A stretch of 64,000 bases of DNA, taken from contig DASVRP010000004.1 in the NCBI GenBank assembly GCA_036388555.1, positions 1 to 64,000 on the forward strand, in the 5' to 3' direction. The position numbers and the translations under genes were made by a program. The stretch comes from UBA4665 sp036388555 (lineage in GTDB: Bacteria > Patescibacteriota > Saccharimonadia > Saccharimonadales > UBA4665). This document shows positions 50,929 to 61,552 of the stretch, piece by piece (within the stretch, counting starts at the first letter, position 1; every line of letters begins with the position of its first letter). Below the pieces are notes generated by a model that saw nothing but the letters and a program-made list of their open reading frames with translations, searched no databases and was not told the DNA's origin.

Positions 50929-51600
50929 TTAGTAGGACGGCGGTTTTGGCAGCTTGAGGTACATGCTGCCTAATTTTTTGATATCAAACAACATCTCGAC
51001 CGGTGGCAGCATGCCGAGCTCATTCTCTACACTGCCATCCTTATCTGAATCCTTGCCATAATCAATCATATTGTTGGCGCAGAATTCGCCGGGTAGTGGC
51101 TGGTCTTGATTAAACCGGCTGCCTTCGACCCTGTACGGTCTGCCCAGGATGCATTCGACAAAGACCGGCTTGATCCGTTTGCCAGCTATGTCGTTTGCCG
51201 GCTGGAACGAACCATTCAGGATATCAACGCGGGCTGCCGACTGTCCGGCGTCGTTGTAGCCTATCGAGATACGATGCCAGCCGGGATTACGGGGATTTTT
51301 GAGGAATATACGCAGGCGCTCCTGCCATGCTGACTCCGGTGGCAGCGGATAGGCCGATTCGCTGTAGAACGGTAGCTGGTCGCTAGGCGGACGCTGCGGT
51401 TTCTGCTGTGTACTGGGTATCGGAGCCGGTGGCTTTTCAGTATCACTGGCGGATGGCGCTTCAGTATGGCCGAGCTGCGACACTGACGGTGCATCGTCAC
51501 CGCAGGCCGCGACTGCCAGCAGGCTGCCAGTCAGCAATAAAACTCCGGCGATCCGGCGAAGATCGGAGGCACGTTTTCGGTTTGGGTGGGCTTCTGTCAT
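50929..51600 (-). CDS. Putative lipoprotein
   Basis: 223 residues. A basic start, hydrophobic core and lipobox LAVAAC (Cys about residue 33) predict lipid anchoring. Then a Pro/Ser/Glu-rich linker (~35-70) and a compact domain with few cysteines (VECILG, EFCANN). The domain has no recognised family. Convergent with tktC. Confidence 0.75.
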   Translation of the reverse strand: MTEAHPNRKRASDLRRIAGVLLLTGSLLAVAACGDDAPSVSQLGHTEAPSASDTEKPPAPIPSTQQKPQRPPSDQLPFYSESAYPLPPESAWQERLRIFLKNPRNPGWHRISIGYNDAGQSAARVDILNGSFQPANDIAGKRIKPVFVECILGRPYRVEGSRFNQDQPLPGEFCANNMIDYGKDSDKDGSVENELGMLPPVEMLFDIKKLGSMYLKLPKPPSY

Positions 51601-51686
51601 AGGGTGCTCGGTGCGTACTACATATATTTATTGCATAATACCATCTGAGCTGGCAATGGCAAGCATAAGCGTGCTACTATGGACGC

Positions 51687-52598
51687 ATGTCACTAACACT
51701 TCGAGAAATCAGATACAACTGTCAAAAAGCCCGCGATACCATGCAGCGGGCGCGGGACCAGCACTTCGCGCTGGGAGCTTTTAACCTCGACAACCAGGAA
51801 ACCCTGCGGGCGGTCGCCCAGGCGGCAGCCAAGCTGAACGCTCCTGTCCTGGTCGAAATCAGCCAGGGCGAGGTCGATTTCCTCGGACTCGAGAATGTCC
51901 GCGATATGGTCGACAACTACAAGGCGATACTGGGCATCGAGATGTATATCAACCTCGACCACTCACCGACAGTCGCAGCTGCCAAAGCCGGAATTGATGC
52001 CGGCTACGAGTTCATCCACATCGATATCTCCCAGGCCCAGCACGATGCGACCGAGCAGGAGATCATCGACGCGACACGTGAAGTCGTCGAGTACGCCGCC
52101 ATGACGGGTGCTCTTGTTGAGAGTGAGCCGCATTACTTCGGCGGCAGCTCCAATATCCACAAGGAAAAGATCGACTACGAAGAGATCAAGAAGACCTTCA
52201 GCACGCCGGAAGGCGCTTATCACTTCGTGAAGTCGACCGGCATCGATACCTACGCAGCGGCTGTCGGCAACCTGCACGGCAAGTATCCGGTACCGAAGAA
52301 ACTCGACCTCGACCTGCTGCAGGAACTACGCGATACCATCAGCTGCAACATCAGCCTGCACGGCGGCAGCGGTACGCCCGGCCATTACTTCATCGAAGCA
52401 GTAAAGATCGGCGTCACGAAGATCAATATCAACTCCGACATGCGCTATGCGTACCGGACGACACTCGAAAAGGCTCTGGATGCTGATCCGACGGAATATG
52501 CCGTCGTCAAACTGATGCCGCAGGTCATCGCCGCCGTCCAGGAAGTCGTCGAGAGCAAGATCAGGACATTTAACAGCTCAGGCAAGGCCCGGCCATAA
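51687..52598 (+). CDS. fba: Class II fructose-bisphosphate aldolase
   Basis: 303 residues. Zinc-dependent aldolase: ALGAFNLDN, YINLDHSPT (zinc His), ESEPHYFGG, VGNLHGKY and SLHGGSGTPG. Joins or splits triose phosphates. TACTAT (51675-51680) ends 6 nt before the ATG, so the mRNA is probably leaderless. Confidence 0.95.
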   Translation: MSLTLREIRYNCQKARDTMQRARDQHFALGAFNLDNQETLRAVAQAAAKLNAPVLVEISQGEVDFLGLENVRDMVDNYKAILGIEMYINLDHSPTVAAAKAGIDAGYEFIHIDISQAQHDATEQEIIDATREVVEYAAMTGALVESEPHYFGGSSNIHKEKIDYEEIKKTFSTPEGAYHFVKSTGIDTYAAAVGNLHGKYPVPKKLDLDLLQELRDTISCNISLHGGSGTPGHYFIEAVKIGVTKININSDMRYAYRTTLEKALDADPTEYAVVKLMPQVIAAVQEVVESKIRTFNSSGKARP

Positions 52599-52619
52599 GG
52601 CCGGACGGAGATATAAAAA

Positions 52620-52835
52620 ATGGGATTTTTTGACGCACTCATGAATCTTGACACCGCGCTGGAGCAGGCCGCGGACGGACTTGAGAACGGACTCAAGCAT
52701 GTCGAGGATCTGGCCGCCCAGTTCGAAACCAACAGTCAGGAAGTACTCGATAAGGTGCAGGCGGCTGGTGACAAGGCCGGACACATCATCGAGACTGTAG
52801 CCGAGAAGTTGCCAGACGATAGTGGCAAGGTGTAG
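52620..52835 (+). CDS. Small helical protein after fba
   Basis: 71 residues, entirely helical by pattern (amphipathic repeats of Ala/Leu/Val with Glu/Asp), no cysteines or membrane helix. Starts 21 bp after fba. Could be a short coiled-coil partner; no family recognised. Confidence 0.5.
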   Translation: MGFFDALMNLDTALEQAADGLENGLKHVEDLAAQFETNSQEVLDKVQAAGDKAGHIIETVAEKLPDDSGKV

Positions 52836-52881
52836 AATTAAGCAAACATAACCGATATAAGGCAACGGCCTGAGGGGTGGG

Positions 52882-53895
52882 ATGAGCACAACAACGAGGG
52901 ATCAAATCGACGTCATGAGCATCGGCGACATAGTCACTGATGCCTTTATCAATCTGCTTGATGATCAGGCGGTGACATACGAGAACGAAAAGGGCAAATG
53001 GCTGGCCATCCCATTCGGAACAAAGATCCCGTTCGAGAGCGCCCAGGTCATCGAAGCTGTCGGCAATGCCGCGAACGGTGCGACGGCCTTCGCCCGGCTG
53101 GGACTTAAGACGACGTTTGCGACCAACGTCGGTGATGACCAGGCAGGCCGCGACATGGTCGTATCGCTCCAGAAGGAACATATCGACACCAGCTTCGTCC
53201 ATATCAATGCCAACATGCCGAGCAATTATCACTATGTCCTGCACTACGGGGCTGAACGCACCATCCTGATCAAGCACGAGAAGTATGATTACCACTGGCC
53301 GAAAGTCCGCCCGTCTGAAGTGCCGCGCTGGGTCTACTTCAGCTCTATCAGCCAGGACACGGAAACCTACCATGACGCGGTCACTGAATGGCTCGAGGAC
53401 AATCCTGAGGTCAAGCTGGCATTCCAGCCTGGAACCTTCCAGATGGAGATGGGCGCGGAGCGACTGAAACGCCTTTACGCCCGCACGGAAGTGCTCGTAC
53501 TGAACCGTGAAGAAGCTGTACTGGTGGGAGGCGGCAACTATGATGACGTCCACGACCTGATCAACAGGCTGCATGGCCTTGGTGCGAAGACGGTCATCGT
53601 GACTGATGGCCCTGACGGAGCGTATGCCAGCGACGGCGACAACCGCTTCCGCATGCCGCTGTATCCTGACCCGGCGCCACCCGTCGACCGCACCGGTGCC
53701 GGTGATTCGTTCGCCAGTACGTTGGTCGCCGCCCTCATCAAGGGAAATACGCTGGAAGGCGCCCTGCAATGGGCCCCGATCAATTCGATGAGCGTCGTCC
53801 AGAAAGTCGGCGCCCAGGCTGGCTTGCTGACCGAAGGACAGCTCGAAGCACTGCTGCGCGACGCTCCTGACGGCTACAAGCCGGAACGCTTCTAA
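52882..53895 (+). CDS. PfkB-family carbohydrate kinase
   Basis: 337 residues, ribokinase fold: GDIVTDAFI at the start, GNAANGATAFARLGLKT (first glycine-rich motif) and DRTGAGDSFASTLVAAL with the catalytic Asp. Phosphorylates a sugar or sugar phosphate; placed after fba, a fructose-phosphate or ribose-type substrate is reasonable but unproven. GAGGGGTGGG precedes the ATG. Confidence 0.88.
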   Translation: MSTTTRDQIDVMSIGDIVTDAFINLLDDQAVTYENEKGKWLAIPFGTKIPFESAQVIEAVGNAANGATAFARLGLKTTFATNVGDDQAGRDMVVSLQKEHIDTSFVHINANMPSNYHYVLHYGAERTILIKHEKYDYHWPKVRPSEVPRWVYFSSISQDTETYHDAVTEWLEDNPEVKLAFQPGTFQMEMGAERLKRLYARTEVLVLNREEAVLVGGGNYDDVHDLINRLHGLGAKTVIVTDGPDGAYASDGDNRFRMPLYPDPAPPVDRTGAGDSFASTLVAALIKGNTLEGALQWAPINSMSVVQKVGAQAGLLTEGQLEALLRDAPDGYKPERF

Positions 53896-53932
53896 ATTGC
53901 ATCCAACCTGCTTGTGCTAAAATAAAGACTAT

Positions 53933-55165
53933 ATGACGAGGGTACTTTCTGAACTATTGGCAGCCCGTGAACCGCAGTTTCAGCAGGGTCTGAAACAGTT
54001 GGAGATGATGGCCGGCCATCCTCAGACGGATATCCGCCTGTCCGCTGAGCTCCAGCACGAGCTGCGCGGTAAGCTGCACGCCCTGGGGCTTGACGTCCAC
54101 GACACGACGGGCCAGGAGCTGTATGCGGCCCTCATTGAGCGGCTCAAAGCGGATGAAGCAAGGTTTGCAGCCCGGCTGCGCGGACCGGCGCCAGCGGACG
54201 AGGATATCATCAGCCATGTCACGAAAGCGGTCCGTGATCATATGGACCCGCGCAGCTGCTTCGCCCTGAAGTCGGCGGCCGCCAAACGCCTGCTGCGTAC
54301 CCAGCTGCCACGCAGGACGATGAAGGTCCTCGGCTACCGTTCGGCCGATTCGATGCTGAAGCATGAGTCGGCTGCGGCATTATTCGCAGCCGCCTGGCTG
54401 GTGGAGTCCGGCCAATGGGCAAAACGGATGACGACCAGCTATGTCAAGCTCCAGGCCAGCGACTTCGAGCAGCGCGACATCACTATCGAACATCCTGCTA
54501 CCAAGCGCTGGCAGGACCTCGCCGGGTCGGTCGTCGCGCAGCGCCGCAATCATGTACTGAGTTTCAAGGAACTCGGTGCCGTGGTACTGCTGCCGCTGCC
54601 TGCCGAACGGCCACCGCTGACCGCACTTACTTCGGCCGTGTTGGCGCTGCACGCCATCAATGAGATACGGGCCGGCAGTACGTTCCTCAAACTACATCAG
54701 ATGCAGGGCAACTTCGGCAGGATCGTCCAGGAGGTTGTCCTCGGTGAACCGATGCTACCGGCCGAATCGCTGGACCGGCCGGTATCCTGGCATCATCTGC
54801 AGCAGTATTATGCCCGCCTCAAACATGCCGTCCGGACTGATATATTCGAGCCGGTGGTGGCTGCCGAGGAGCTGGCCTGGACGTCTGTGGAACAGACCCT
54901 GGCCAGCATCGAACCCTCGCTCGAGTTCTGGAAGGGCACGGCACACCTCGGCATGCTGCATGAGGGCCACGCCGTATCATGCAATCTGACCGACCTGCTG
55001 CTCAGCCGCAGCAATGCCCTGGGATATGAACGGAGGCTGTTGCACCACTTCCGGCAGTCACTGACCTCGGAGATTCTGCTGCGCTACCTCAGTCATGATA
55101 AGCTGGAGCAGTTAGTACTTGGCAATATACACAGCCAGCTCGCCCCGGCACTGGCCCACGAATAA
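53933..55165 (+). CDS. Hypothetical protein, 410 residues
   Basis: TAAAAT (53918-53923) ends 9 nt before the ATG. Long, Leu/Ala/Arg-rich and nearly all helical, no membrane segment or known motif. The middle (KVLGYRSADSMLKHESAA) is a distinctive block, and a later HATNE-like charged region follows. Followed after 22 bp by the LOG-like gene. Possibly a lineage-specific conserved protein; a profile search is needed to say more. Confidence 0.65.
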   Translation: MTRVLSELLAAREPQFQQGLKQLEMMAGHPQTDIRLSAELQHELRGKLHALGLDVHDTTGQELYAALIERLKADEARFAARLRGPAPADEDIISHVTKAVRDHMDPRSCFALKSAAAKRLLRTQLPRRTMKVLGYRSADSMLKHESAAALFAAAWLVESGQWAKRMTTSYVKLQASDFEQRDITIEHPATKRWQDLAGSVVAQRRNHVLSFKELGAVVLLPLPAERPPLTALTSAVLALHAINEIRAGSTFLKLHQMQGNFGRIVQEVVLGEPMLPAESLDRPVSWHHLQQYYARLKHAVRTDIFEPVVAAEELAWTSVEQTLASIEPSLEFWKGTAHLGMLHEGHAVSCNLTDLLLSRSNALGYERRLLHHFRQSLTSEILLRYLSHDKLEQLVLGNIHSQLAPALAHE

Positions 55166-55187
55166 CCACACAAACAAGGGGAAGATA

Positions 55188-55754
55188 ATGTACCAAATAT
55201 GCGTTTCAGGAGCGGCTAAGGGCGACAGCGTCGAAGAAGGTAAGGAGCTGGCCCGAGCAGCCGGAGCGGCCATCGCCCAGGCCGGCCACGCCCTGATGAC
55301 CGGTGCGACCGTCGGACTGCCTAACTATGCTGCCGAAGGTTACAAAGCGGCCGGTGGCAAAATGAGCCTCGGAATCAGCCCGGCCGGCAGCAAGGTCGAG
55401 CACGTCCGCAAATACCGCCTGCCGACAGAAGCCTATGACGTCATCCTTTACAGCGGCCTGCACTACGTTGGTCGTGACAGTCTGCTGATCACCTCGAGCG
55501 ACGCCGTCGTCAGCATCGGTGGCCGCCTTGGTACGCTCCACGAATTCACCATCGCCATGGAGAGCGACACGCCGATCGGCTTCCTGCAGGGTGCCGGCGG
55601 CATCAGTAGCGAGATAGCCCATCTGATGGAATACGCCCAGCCGCTGCGGCCGGGTGCTATCGTGCTGTTCGAGACGGATCCCATCGAGCTTGTCACGAAC
55701 CTGACGAAAGTCCTCGACCGCGAGAACAGCAAGTACAAAGACATTTATGCCTAG
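55188..55754 (+). CDS. LOG/SLOG-family nucleotide-binding protein
   Basis: 188 residues from ATG 55188 behind AAGGGGAAG. Rossmann-like fold with VSGAAKG near the start, ALMTGATVGLPNYAAEG (position of the DNA-processing/LOG glycine-rich loop) and SIGGRLGTLHEF, a variant of the PGGxGTxxE motif. LOG proteins cleave cytokinin-like nucleotides or bind nucleotides; in bacteria the role is often unknown. Catalytic Arg and Glu appear to be present. Confidence 0.82.
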   Translation: MYQICVSGAAKGDSVEEGKELARAAGAAIAQAGHALMTGATVGLPNYAAEGYKAAGGKMSLGISPAGSKVEHVRKYRLPTEAYDVILYSGLHYVGRDSLLITSSDAVVSIGGRLGTLHEFTIAMESDTPIGFLQGAGGISSEIAHLMEYAQPLRPGAIVLFETDPIELVTNLTKVLDRENSKYKDIYA

Positions 55755-55864
55755 TTCATCAGTCGAGGCGTCAGGTGCATTCTGCGGGAATAATCCAGAC
55801 AATTTAGCAAAGCATAAGTATTATGGTTATTGACAATACACCGATATAGGTGTGAAATGACTGC

Positions 55865-56089
55865 ATGACAGAACCGACACAACATAGCTCGAAACGAAAA
55901 AAAGTAATTATTGCATTGCTGGCGCTGACACTGCTGATCGTACTGGGATCGTGGTACGCCCAGCGGAGCCGGATCGCATCTATTAAAAGCTACGATGCCT
56001 GCGTCAAGGAAAAAACCAGCCTGACCGAATTGTCATACCCGGCAAAGTGCGTACTGCGTGATGGCCGCAGCTTCGTACAACCAACGTAA
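55865..56089 (+). CDS. Single-pass mini-protein with paired cysteines
   Basis: 74 residues: basic start, transmembrane helix (~13-30), then YDACVKEKTSLTELSYPAKC and DGRSFVQP, a Cys-(x17)-Cys outer module followed by a short basic/aromatic end. The YPxxC...DGxSF pattern recurs in small CPR proteins as far as I recall. The 3' end overlaps nothing; uvrB starts 23 bp downstream. Confidence 0.65.
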   Translation: MTEPTQHSSKRKKVIIALLALTLLIVLGSWYAQRSRIASIKSYDACVKEKTSLTELSYPAKCVLRDGRSFVQPT

Positions 56090-56111
56090 ACAGACTTGCT
56101 ACAATAGTATA

Positions 56112-58076
<1,965 letters not shown>

Positions 58077-59279
58077 CTAGCAGCTTGTGAAGTACTGGCG
58101 CGTCCGGGTTGTCAAGAAAGCAAAATATTCGGCGACCGAGCGATTCATTTCGTACATTCTGGCTAGCAGATTGAGCTGCTTGGAGCGCAGTATCGGACTT
58201 GCCGGATCAAATGAACTGTAATTGCCCTCATATATTTCTACCAGCTCCTCGGCTTTGTCCTCCCACACCTCATCCAGGCTATAATCTGTCGGCACTTCTA
58301 TCTTCGATTTTGTGGCTGAATATTCTGGATCCATATCACATCTCTGTGTAGTATTTTCCGGCATGCCGGCTTTCGTCATCTCTTCGGCAGTGCGCTTAAA
58401 GGCTTCAGCGCTTACGTATGGCCCTATGTTACCGCTGCGATGGTTGTATATATCTACATCCGAATTGGAGGCGGTGAATGATGGGTCGTTACCTGCGGCT
58501 TCAGGCGATCCCGCATAGGCGGTGTCAGCAGTGTGGCCGAACTCATGCAGGACCGTTTCCTGGAAGAACTGTGTACTAAAATTGAACTGAACCTTATGAT
58601 TTCCTTCTCCGGTTATGGCTGTGCCGTAATAGTCTAATCTATCTCCATATGGCGGGTCCTGCTCCAAGACGATATCCGTCAGGCCGATGTCCTGAACGTG
58701 CTCGACTGGCAGTTGTTGCAGCCCAAAACCAATGGCAATGAGATTATTAGCGGACTGTATGGTTTGGAGTGTTTTGGTGCCGGTGGGAGTGCTGTGTGGC
58801 TCGAGCTGCGGATCGGCAGGACGAACAGTAACTCCGTATAAACCTGCAAACTCCTGGACTTTGGAGAGTGCATTAGTGCCATACGATTCCTGAATGTCCT
58901 CAAAGTAGGGAAGGAAATCATGAATAGTCAACTGTAATTCTTCAGCTTTTTCCATGCGTGTTGTCTGAGGCGCGAACGTCCATTGCACCGAGTGCCGATC
59001 ACTGGAATCAAGCCAATCTTTCGGATTGTCGACCAATTGTGTGACGGCGTGTATGGATTCTGGCTGCGGTGCCGGGGCTACCTTAGCATGTGGCTGCCCG
59101 AATGATATGGGAATGGGCGGTTCGGAAACAGTTGCGGTTTGCTCTGGAGTGGCCCCGGACATCAAGCCGCCTATGGTCAGAGCACTGGCAGCGAGAGTCA
59201 TCGATAGTCTGCATACCTTATCCCTGGCAGTCGAAGACGCTTCACGGCCGATCGTAATCCCACCTTCTGGGTTCATCAT
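58077..59279 (-). CDS. Secreted HExxH metallopeptidase-like protein
   Basis: 400 residues from ATG 59279 (an ATG follows immediately at 59276); TATAAT (59291-59286 on this strand) ends 6 nt upstream. N-terminal signal or anchor (~28-45), a Pro-rich linker, and a peptidase-like domain with HEFGH at ~245-249 and an acidic EDKAEELVEIYE downstream that may give the third zinc ligand. Two cysteines late in the chain. Possibly a zinc protease released to the surface; no exact family. Confidence 0.75.
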   Translation of the reverse strand: MMNPEGGITIGREASSTARDKVCRLSMTLAASALTIGGLMSGATPEQTATVSEPPIPISFGQPHAKVAPAPQPESIHAVTQLVDNPKDWLDSSDRHSVQWTFAPQTTRMEKAEELQLTIHDFLPYFEDIQESYGTNALSKVQEFAGLYGVTVRPADPQLEPHSTPTGTKTLQTIQSANNLIAIGFGLQQLPVEHVQDIGLTDIVLEQDPPYGDRLDYYGTAITGEGNHKVQFNFSTQFFQETVLHEFGHTADTAYAGSPEAAGNDPSFTASNSDVDIYNHRSGNIGPYVSAEAFKRTAEEMTKAGMPENTTQRCDMDPEYSATKSKIEVPTDYSLDEVWEDKAEELVEIYEGNYSSFDPASPILRSKQLNLLARMYEMNRSVAEYFAFLTTRTRQYFTSC

Positions 59280-59367
59280 ACATATATTATAACACAAAAA
59301 GCTAATAAAAACAATACTTTTTTTTTAAACTAAACAATGTGAGTACAATCTGCTATATTTAAGTGAT

Positions 59368-59661
59368 ATGGCCGACCTCACACGGGACGATATTTTGAAG
59401 TTAGCAAAGCTCGCACGGATCTCGCTGGACGACGATGAAGTCGATGCGTTCGCGGGTGAATTTACCGAAATTCTGAAATATGTCGAACAGCTCGACGCGG
59501 TCGATACCGCCGGCCTGCAGCCGACCAGCCAGGTCACGGGACTGGTCAACGTGACGCGTCCAGATGAAATACGCGGATACGGATATGAACCGAAGGATCT
59601 TCTGAAGAACGTGCCGGCTGTCCAGGCTGACCAGCTGAAGGTCAAGAGGATGATAACCTGA
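59368..59661 (+). CDS. gatC: Aspartyl/glutamyl-tRNA amidotransferase subunit C
   Basis: 97 residues. Typical GatC: DILKLAKLARISLDDDEV, EILKYVEQLDAVDT and RPDEIRGYG. TATATT (59354-59359) ends 8 nt before the ATG. First gene of the amidotransferase operon; the stop overlaps gatA by one base (TGATG). Confidence 0.95.
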   Translation: MADLTRDDILKLAKLARISLDDDEVDAFAGEFTEILKYVEQLDAVDTAGLQPTSQVTGLVNVTRPDEIRGYGYEPKDLLKNVPAVQADQLKVKRMIT

Positions 59662-61109
59662 TGGCGGTAGCTATGACCGCTACGCAGGCGGACTGGCCGG
59701 CAATTGCCGACTTAGCAGACAAAGTCGCTACGGGTGAACTCAAGTCACTTGACCTCGTAGAGCAATCCCTTACCAGGATCGATGAAATGTCTGAATACCA
59801 GGCGATCATCGCGACGACTGCGGAACGCGCCCGTACGCGCGCCGCGCAGATCGATGCGGCTATTGCCGATGGCAAACCGGCTGGCCGTCTGGCTGGGGTG
59901 CCTTTCATCGCCAAGGATAATTTCTTAGTTTTCGGCGCCGACACGACTGCTGCCAGCAATATTCTCAAAGGATTTGACGCTCCATACCAATCTACGGCAA
60001 TTGAGCGCCTGGAGTCTGAAGGCGCTATCTGTGTAGCTAAGGCAAATATGGACGCCTTTGCCCACGGTACATCGACTGAAAATAGCGACTTCCAAGTTAC
60101 GCTCAATCCCCACGACCCAGAGCGTGTGCCCGGCGGTTCATCCGGAGGTTCAGCCGCCGCAGTGATGCTCGGGCTAGCGCCATTTGCGCTCGGCACGGAT
60201 ACGGGCGGATCGATTCGTCAGCCTGCTAGTTTCACTGGAGCTGTTGGTTACAAGCCGACCTACGGGCTGGTATCCCGGAATGGCGTAGTCGCTATGGCGA
60301 GCAGTCTGGATGTCATCGGGCTATTGGCCCGTACCGTGGATGACGCAGCGCTTATCCTGGACGTCATGGCTGCTCCGGATGCGCTAGACAGTACGACCAT
60401 CGAGCGCGACAAGAAGGGGTATGCCAACCTATCTGTATCTCAACAAGGGGTTAAGGTCGGCGTCATCAAAGAATATTTTGGTGACGGCTTGAGCGGCGAC
60501 GTTAAAGAAACGCTTGAGGCGGCAATTGATACATTACGTCAATCGGGTGTAGACGTACAGGAAATCAGCCTGCCGTCATTACCGCTGGCACTCGCCGTAT
60601 ATTACATCATATGTCCCGCAGAAATCAGCAGCAATCTCAGCCGGTATGATGGTCAGCGGTATGGATACAGCTACAATGCTGCAAAAGACCTGGAAGAAAG
60701 TTACAGTACGGCGCGTGGCCGTGGCTTCGGTAAGGAAGCGAAGCGCCGCATTATGATCGGTACCTATGTGCTGTCGAGCGGATACTATGATGCATATTAT
60801 AAAAAAGCCCAGACAGTCCGCACAAAGATAATCAATGAGTATGTTGCCGCGTTTAAGTCGGTGGATTTTCTGGTCGGGCCCGTTGCTCCGACGGCCGCCT
60901 TTAAAATAGGTGAGAAGACCAATGACCCGATGCAAATGTATCTGGCGGACATCTATTCTGTCGCAATCAACCTGGCCGGTATACCCGCTATCAGTGTTCC
61001 AGCCGGAACCGCCAACGGACTGCCGGTGGGTCTGCAGATCATGGCTGACCAAAAGCAGGATCGGGCACTCTTGGAATTTGCTAAAACAACGGAGAAGTTG
61101 CTGTCATGA
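59661..61109 (+). CDS. gatA: Aspartyl/glutamyl-tRNA amidotransferase subunit A
   Basis: 482 residues. Amidase signature with the catalytic Lys85 (GVPFIAKDNF), Ser in GGSSGGSAAAV (~157-167) and Ser in TDTGGSIRQPA (~178-188). Provides ammonia from glutamine to convert Glu-tRNAGln/Asp-tRNAAsn. Overlaps the HEPN-like gene by ATGA. Confidence 0.96.
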   Translation: MAVAMTATQADWPAIADLADKVATGELKSLDLVEQSLTRIDEMSEYQAIIATTAERARTRAAQIDAAIADGKPAGRLAGVPFIAKDNFLVFGADTTAASNILKGFDAPYQSTAIERLESEGAICVAKANMDAFAHGTSTENSDFQVTLNPHDPERVPGGSSGGSAAAVMLGLAPFALGTDTGGSIRQPASFTGAVGYKPTYGLVSRNGVVAMASSLDVIGLLARTVDDAALILDVMAAPDALDSTTIERDKKGYANLSVSQQGVKVGVIKEYFGDGLSGDVKETLEAAIDTLRQSGVDVQEISLPSLPLALAVYYIICPAEISSNLSRYDGQRYGYSYNAAKDLEESYSTARGRGFGKEAKRRIMIGTYVLSSGYYDAYYKKAQTVRTKIINEYVAAFKSVDFLVGPVAPTAAFKIGEKTNDPMQMYLADIYSVAINLAGIPAISVPAGTANGLPVGLQIMADQKQDRALLEFAKTTEKLLS

Positions 61110-61552
61110 ATCCCGATGAATTATTGAACATGGGTACCCGCAACATGGTGCTGGCCGGCATCGCACTTGTCATACTTCTGGCGCTGATCTTCGGTGCCGG
61201 CTGGCTGGCGACCCGTAAACGGCGCTCACAGCTCAACCCGCAGTATTTCAGTGACCAGTGGCGTGAGGTGCAGAAGAAATGTGGCGATTCCATCACCTGG
61301 CCACTGGCGATCATCGACGCCGACAAACTGCTTGATGAAGCCCTCAAGCGCAGCCATATCAAAGGCAAGACGATGGGTGAGCGGCTGGTGACTGTCCAGC
61401 GTACGCTCAGCAACAATGATAGCGTCTGGTACGCCCACAAGCTCCGCAACAAGCTGGTGCACGAGCAATATGACAATCTGAAGGAACGTGACGTCAAGGA
61501 TGCGCTGGTCGGCTTCCGCCAGGCTCTGAAAGATCTGGGAGCACTGCGATGA
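61106..61552 (+). CDS. Membrane-anchored HEPN-like protein inside the gatCAB operon
   Basis: 148 residues: a transmembrane helix (~15-35), a basic stretch, and a helical domain (~50-148) with IIDADKLLDEALKRS and the motif AHKLRNKLVHE. RNKLVH is R-x4-H, the HEPN signature, as in helical RNA-cleaving or regulatory domains. ATGA overlaps with both gatA and gatB give tight coupling. Catalysis is not implied; the R-x4-H may only be structural. Confidence 0.75.
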   Translation: MNPDELLNMGTRNMVLAGIALVILLALIFGAGWLATRKRRSQLNPQYFSDQWREVQKKCGDSITWPLAIIDADKLLDEALKRSHIKGKTMGERLVTVQRTLSNNDSVWYAHKLRNKLVHEQYDNLKERDVKDALVGFRQALKDLGALR

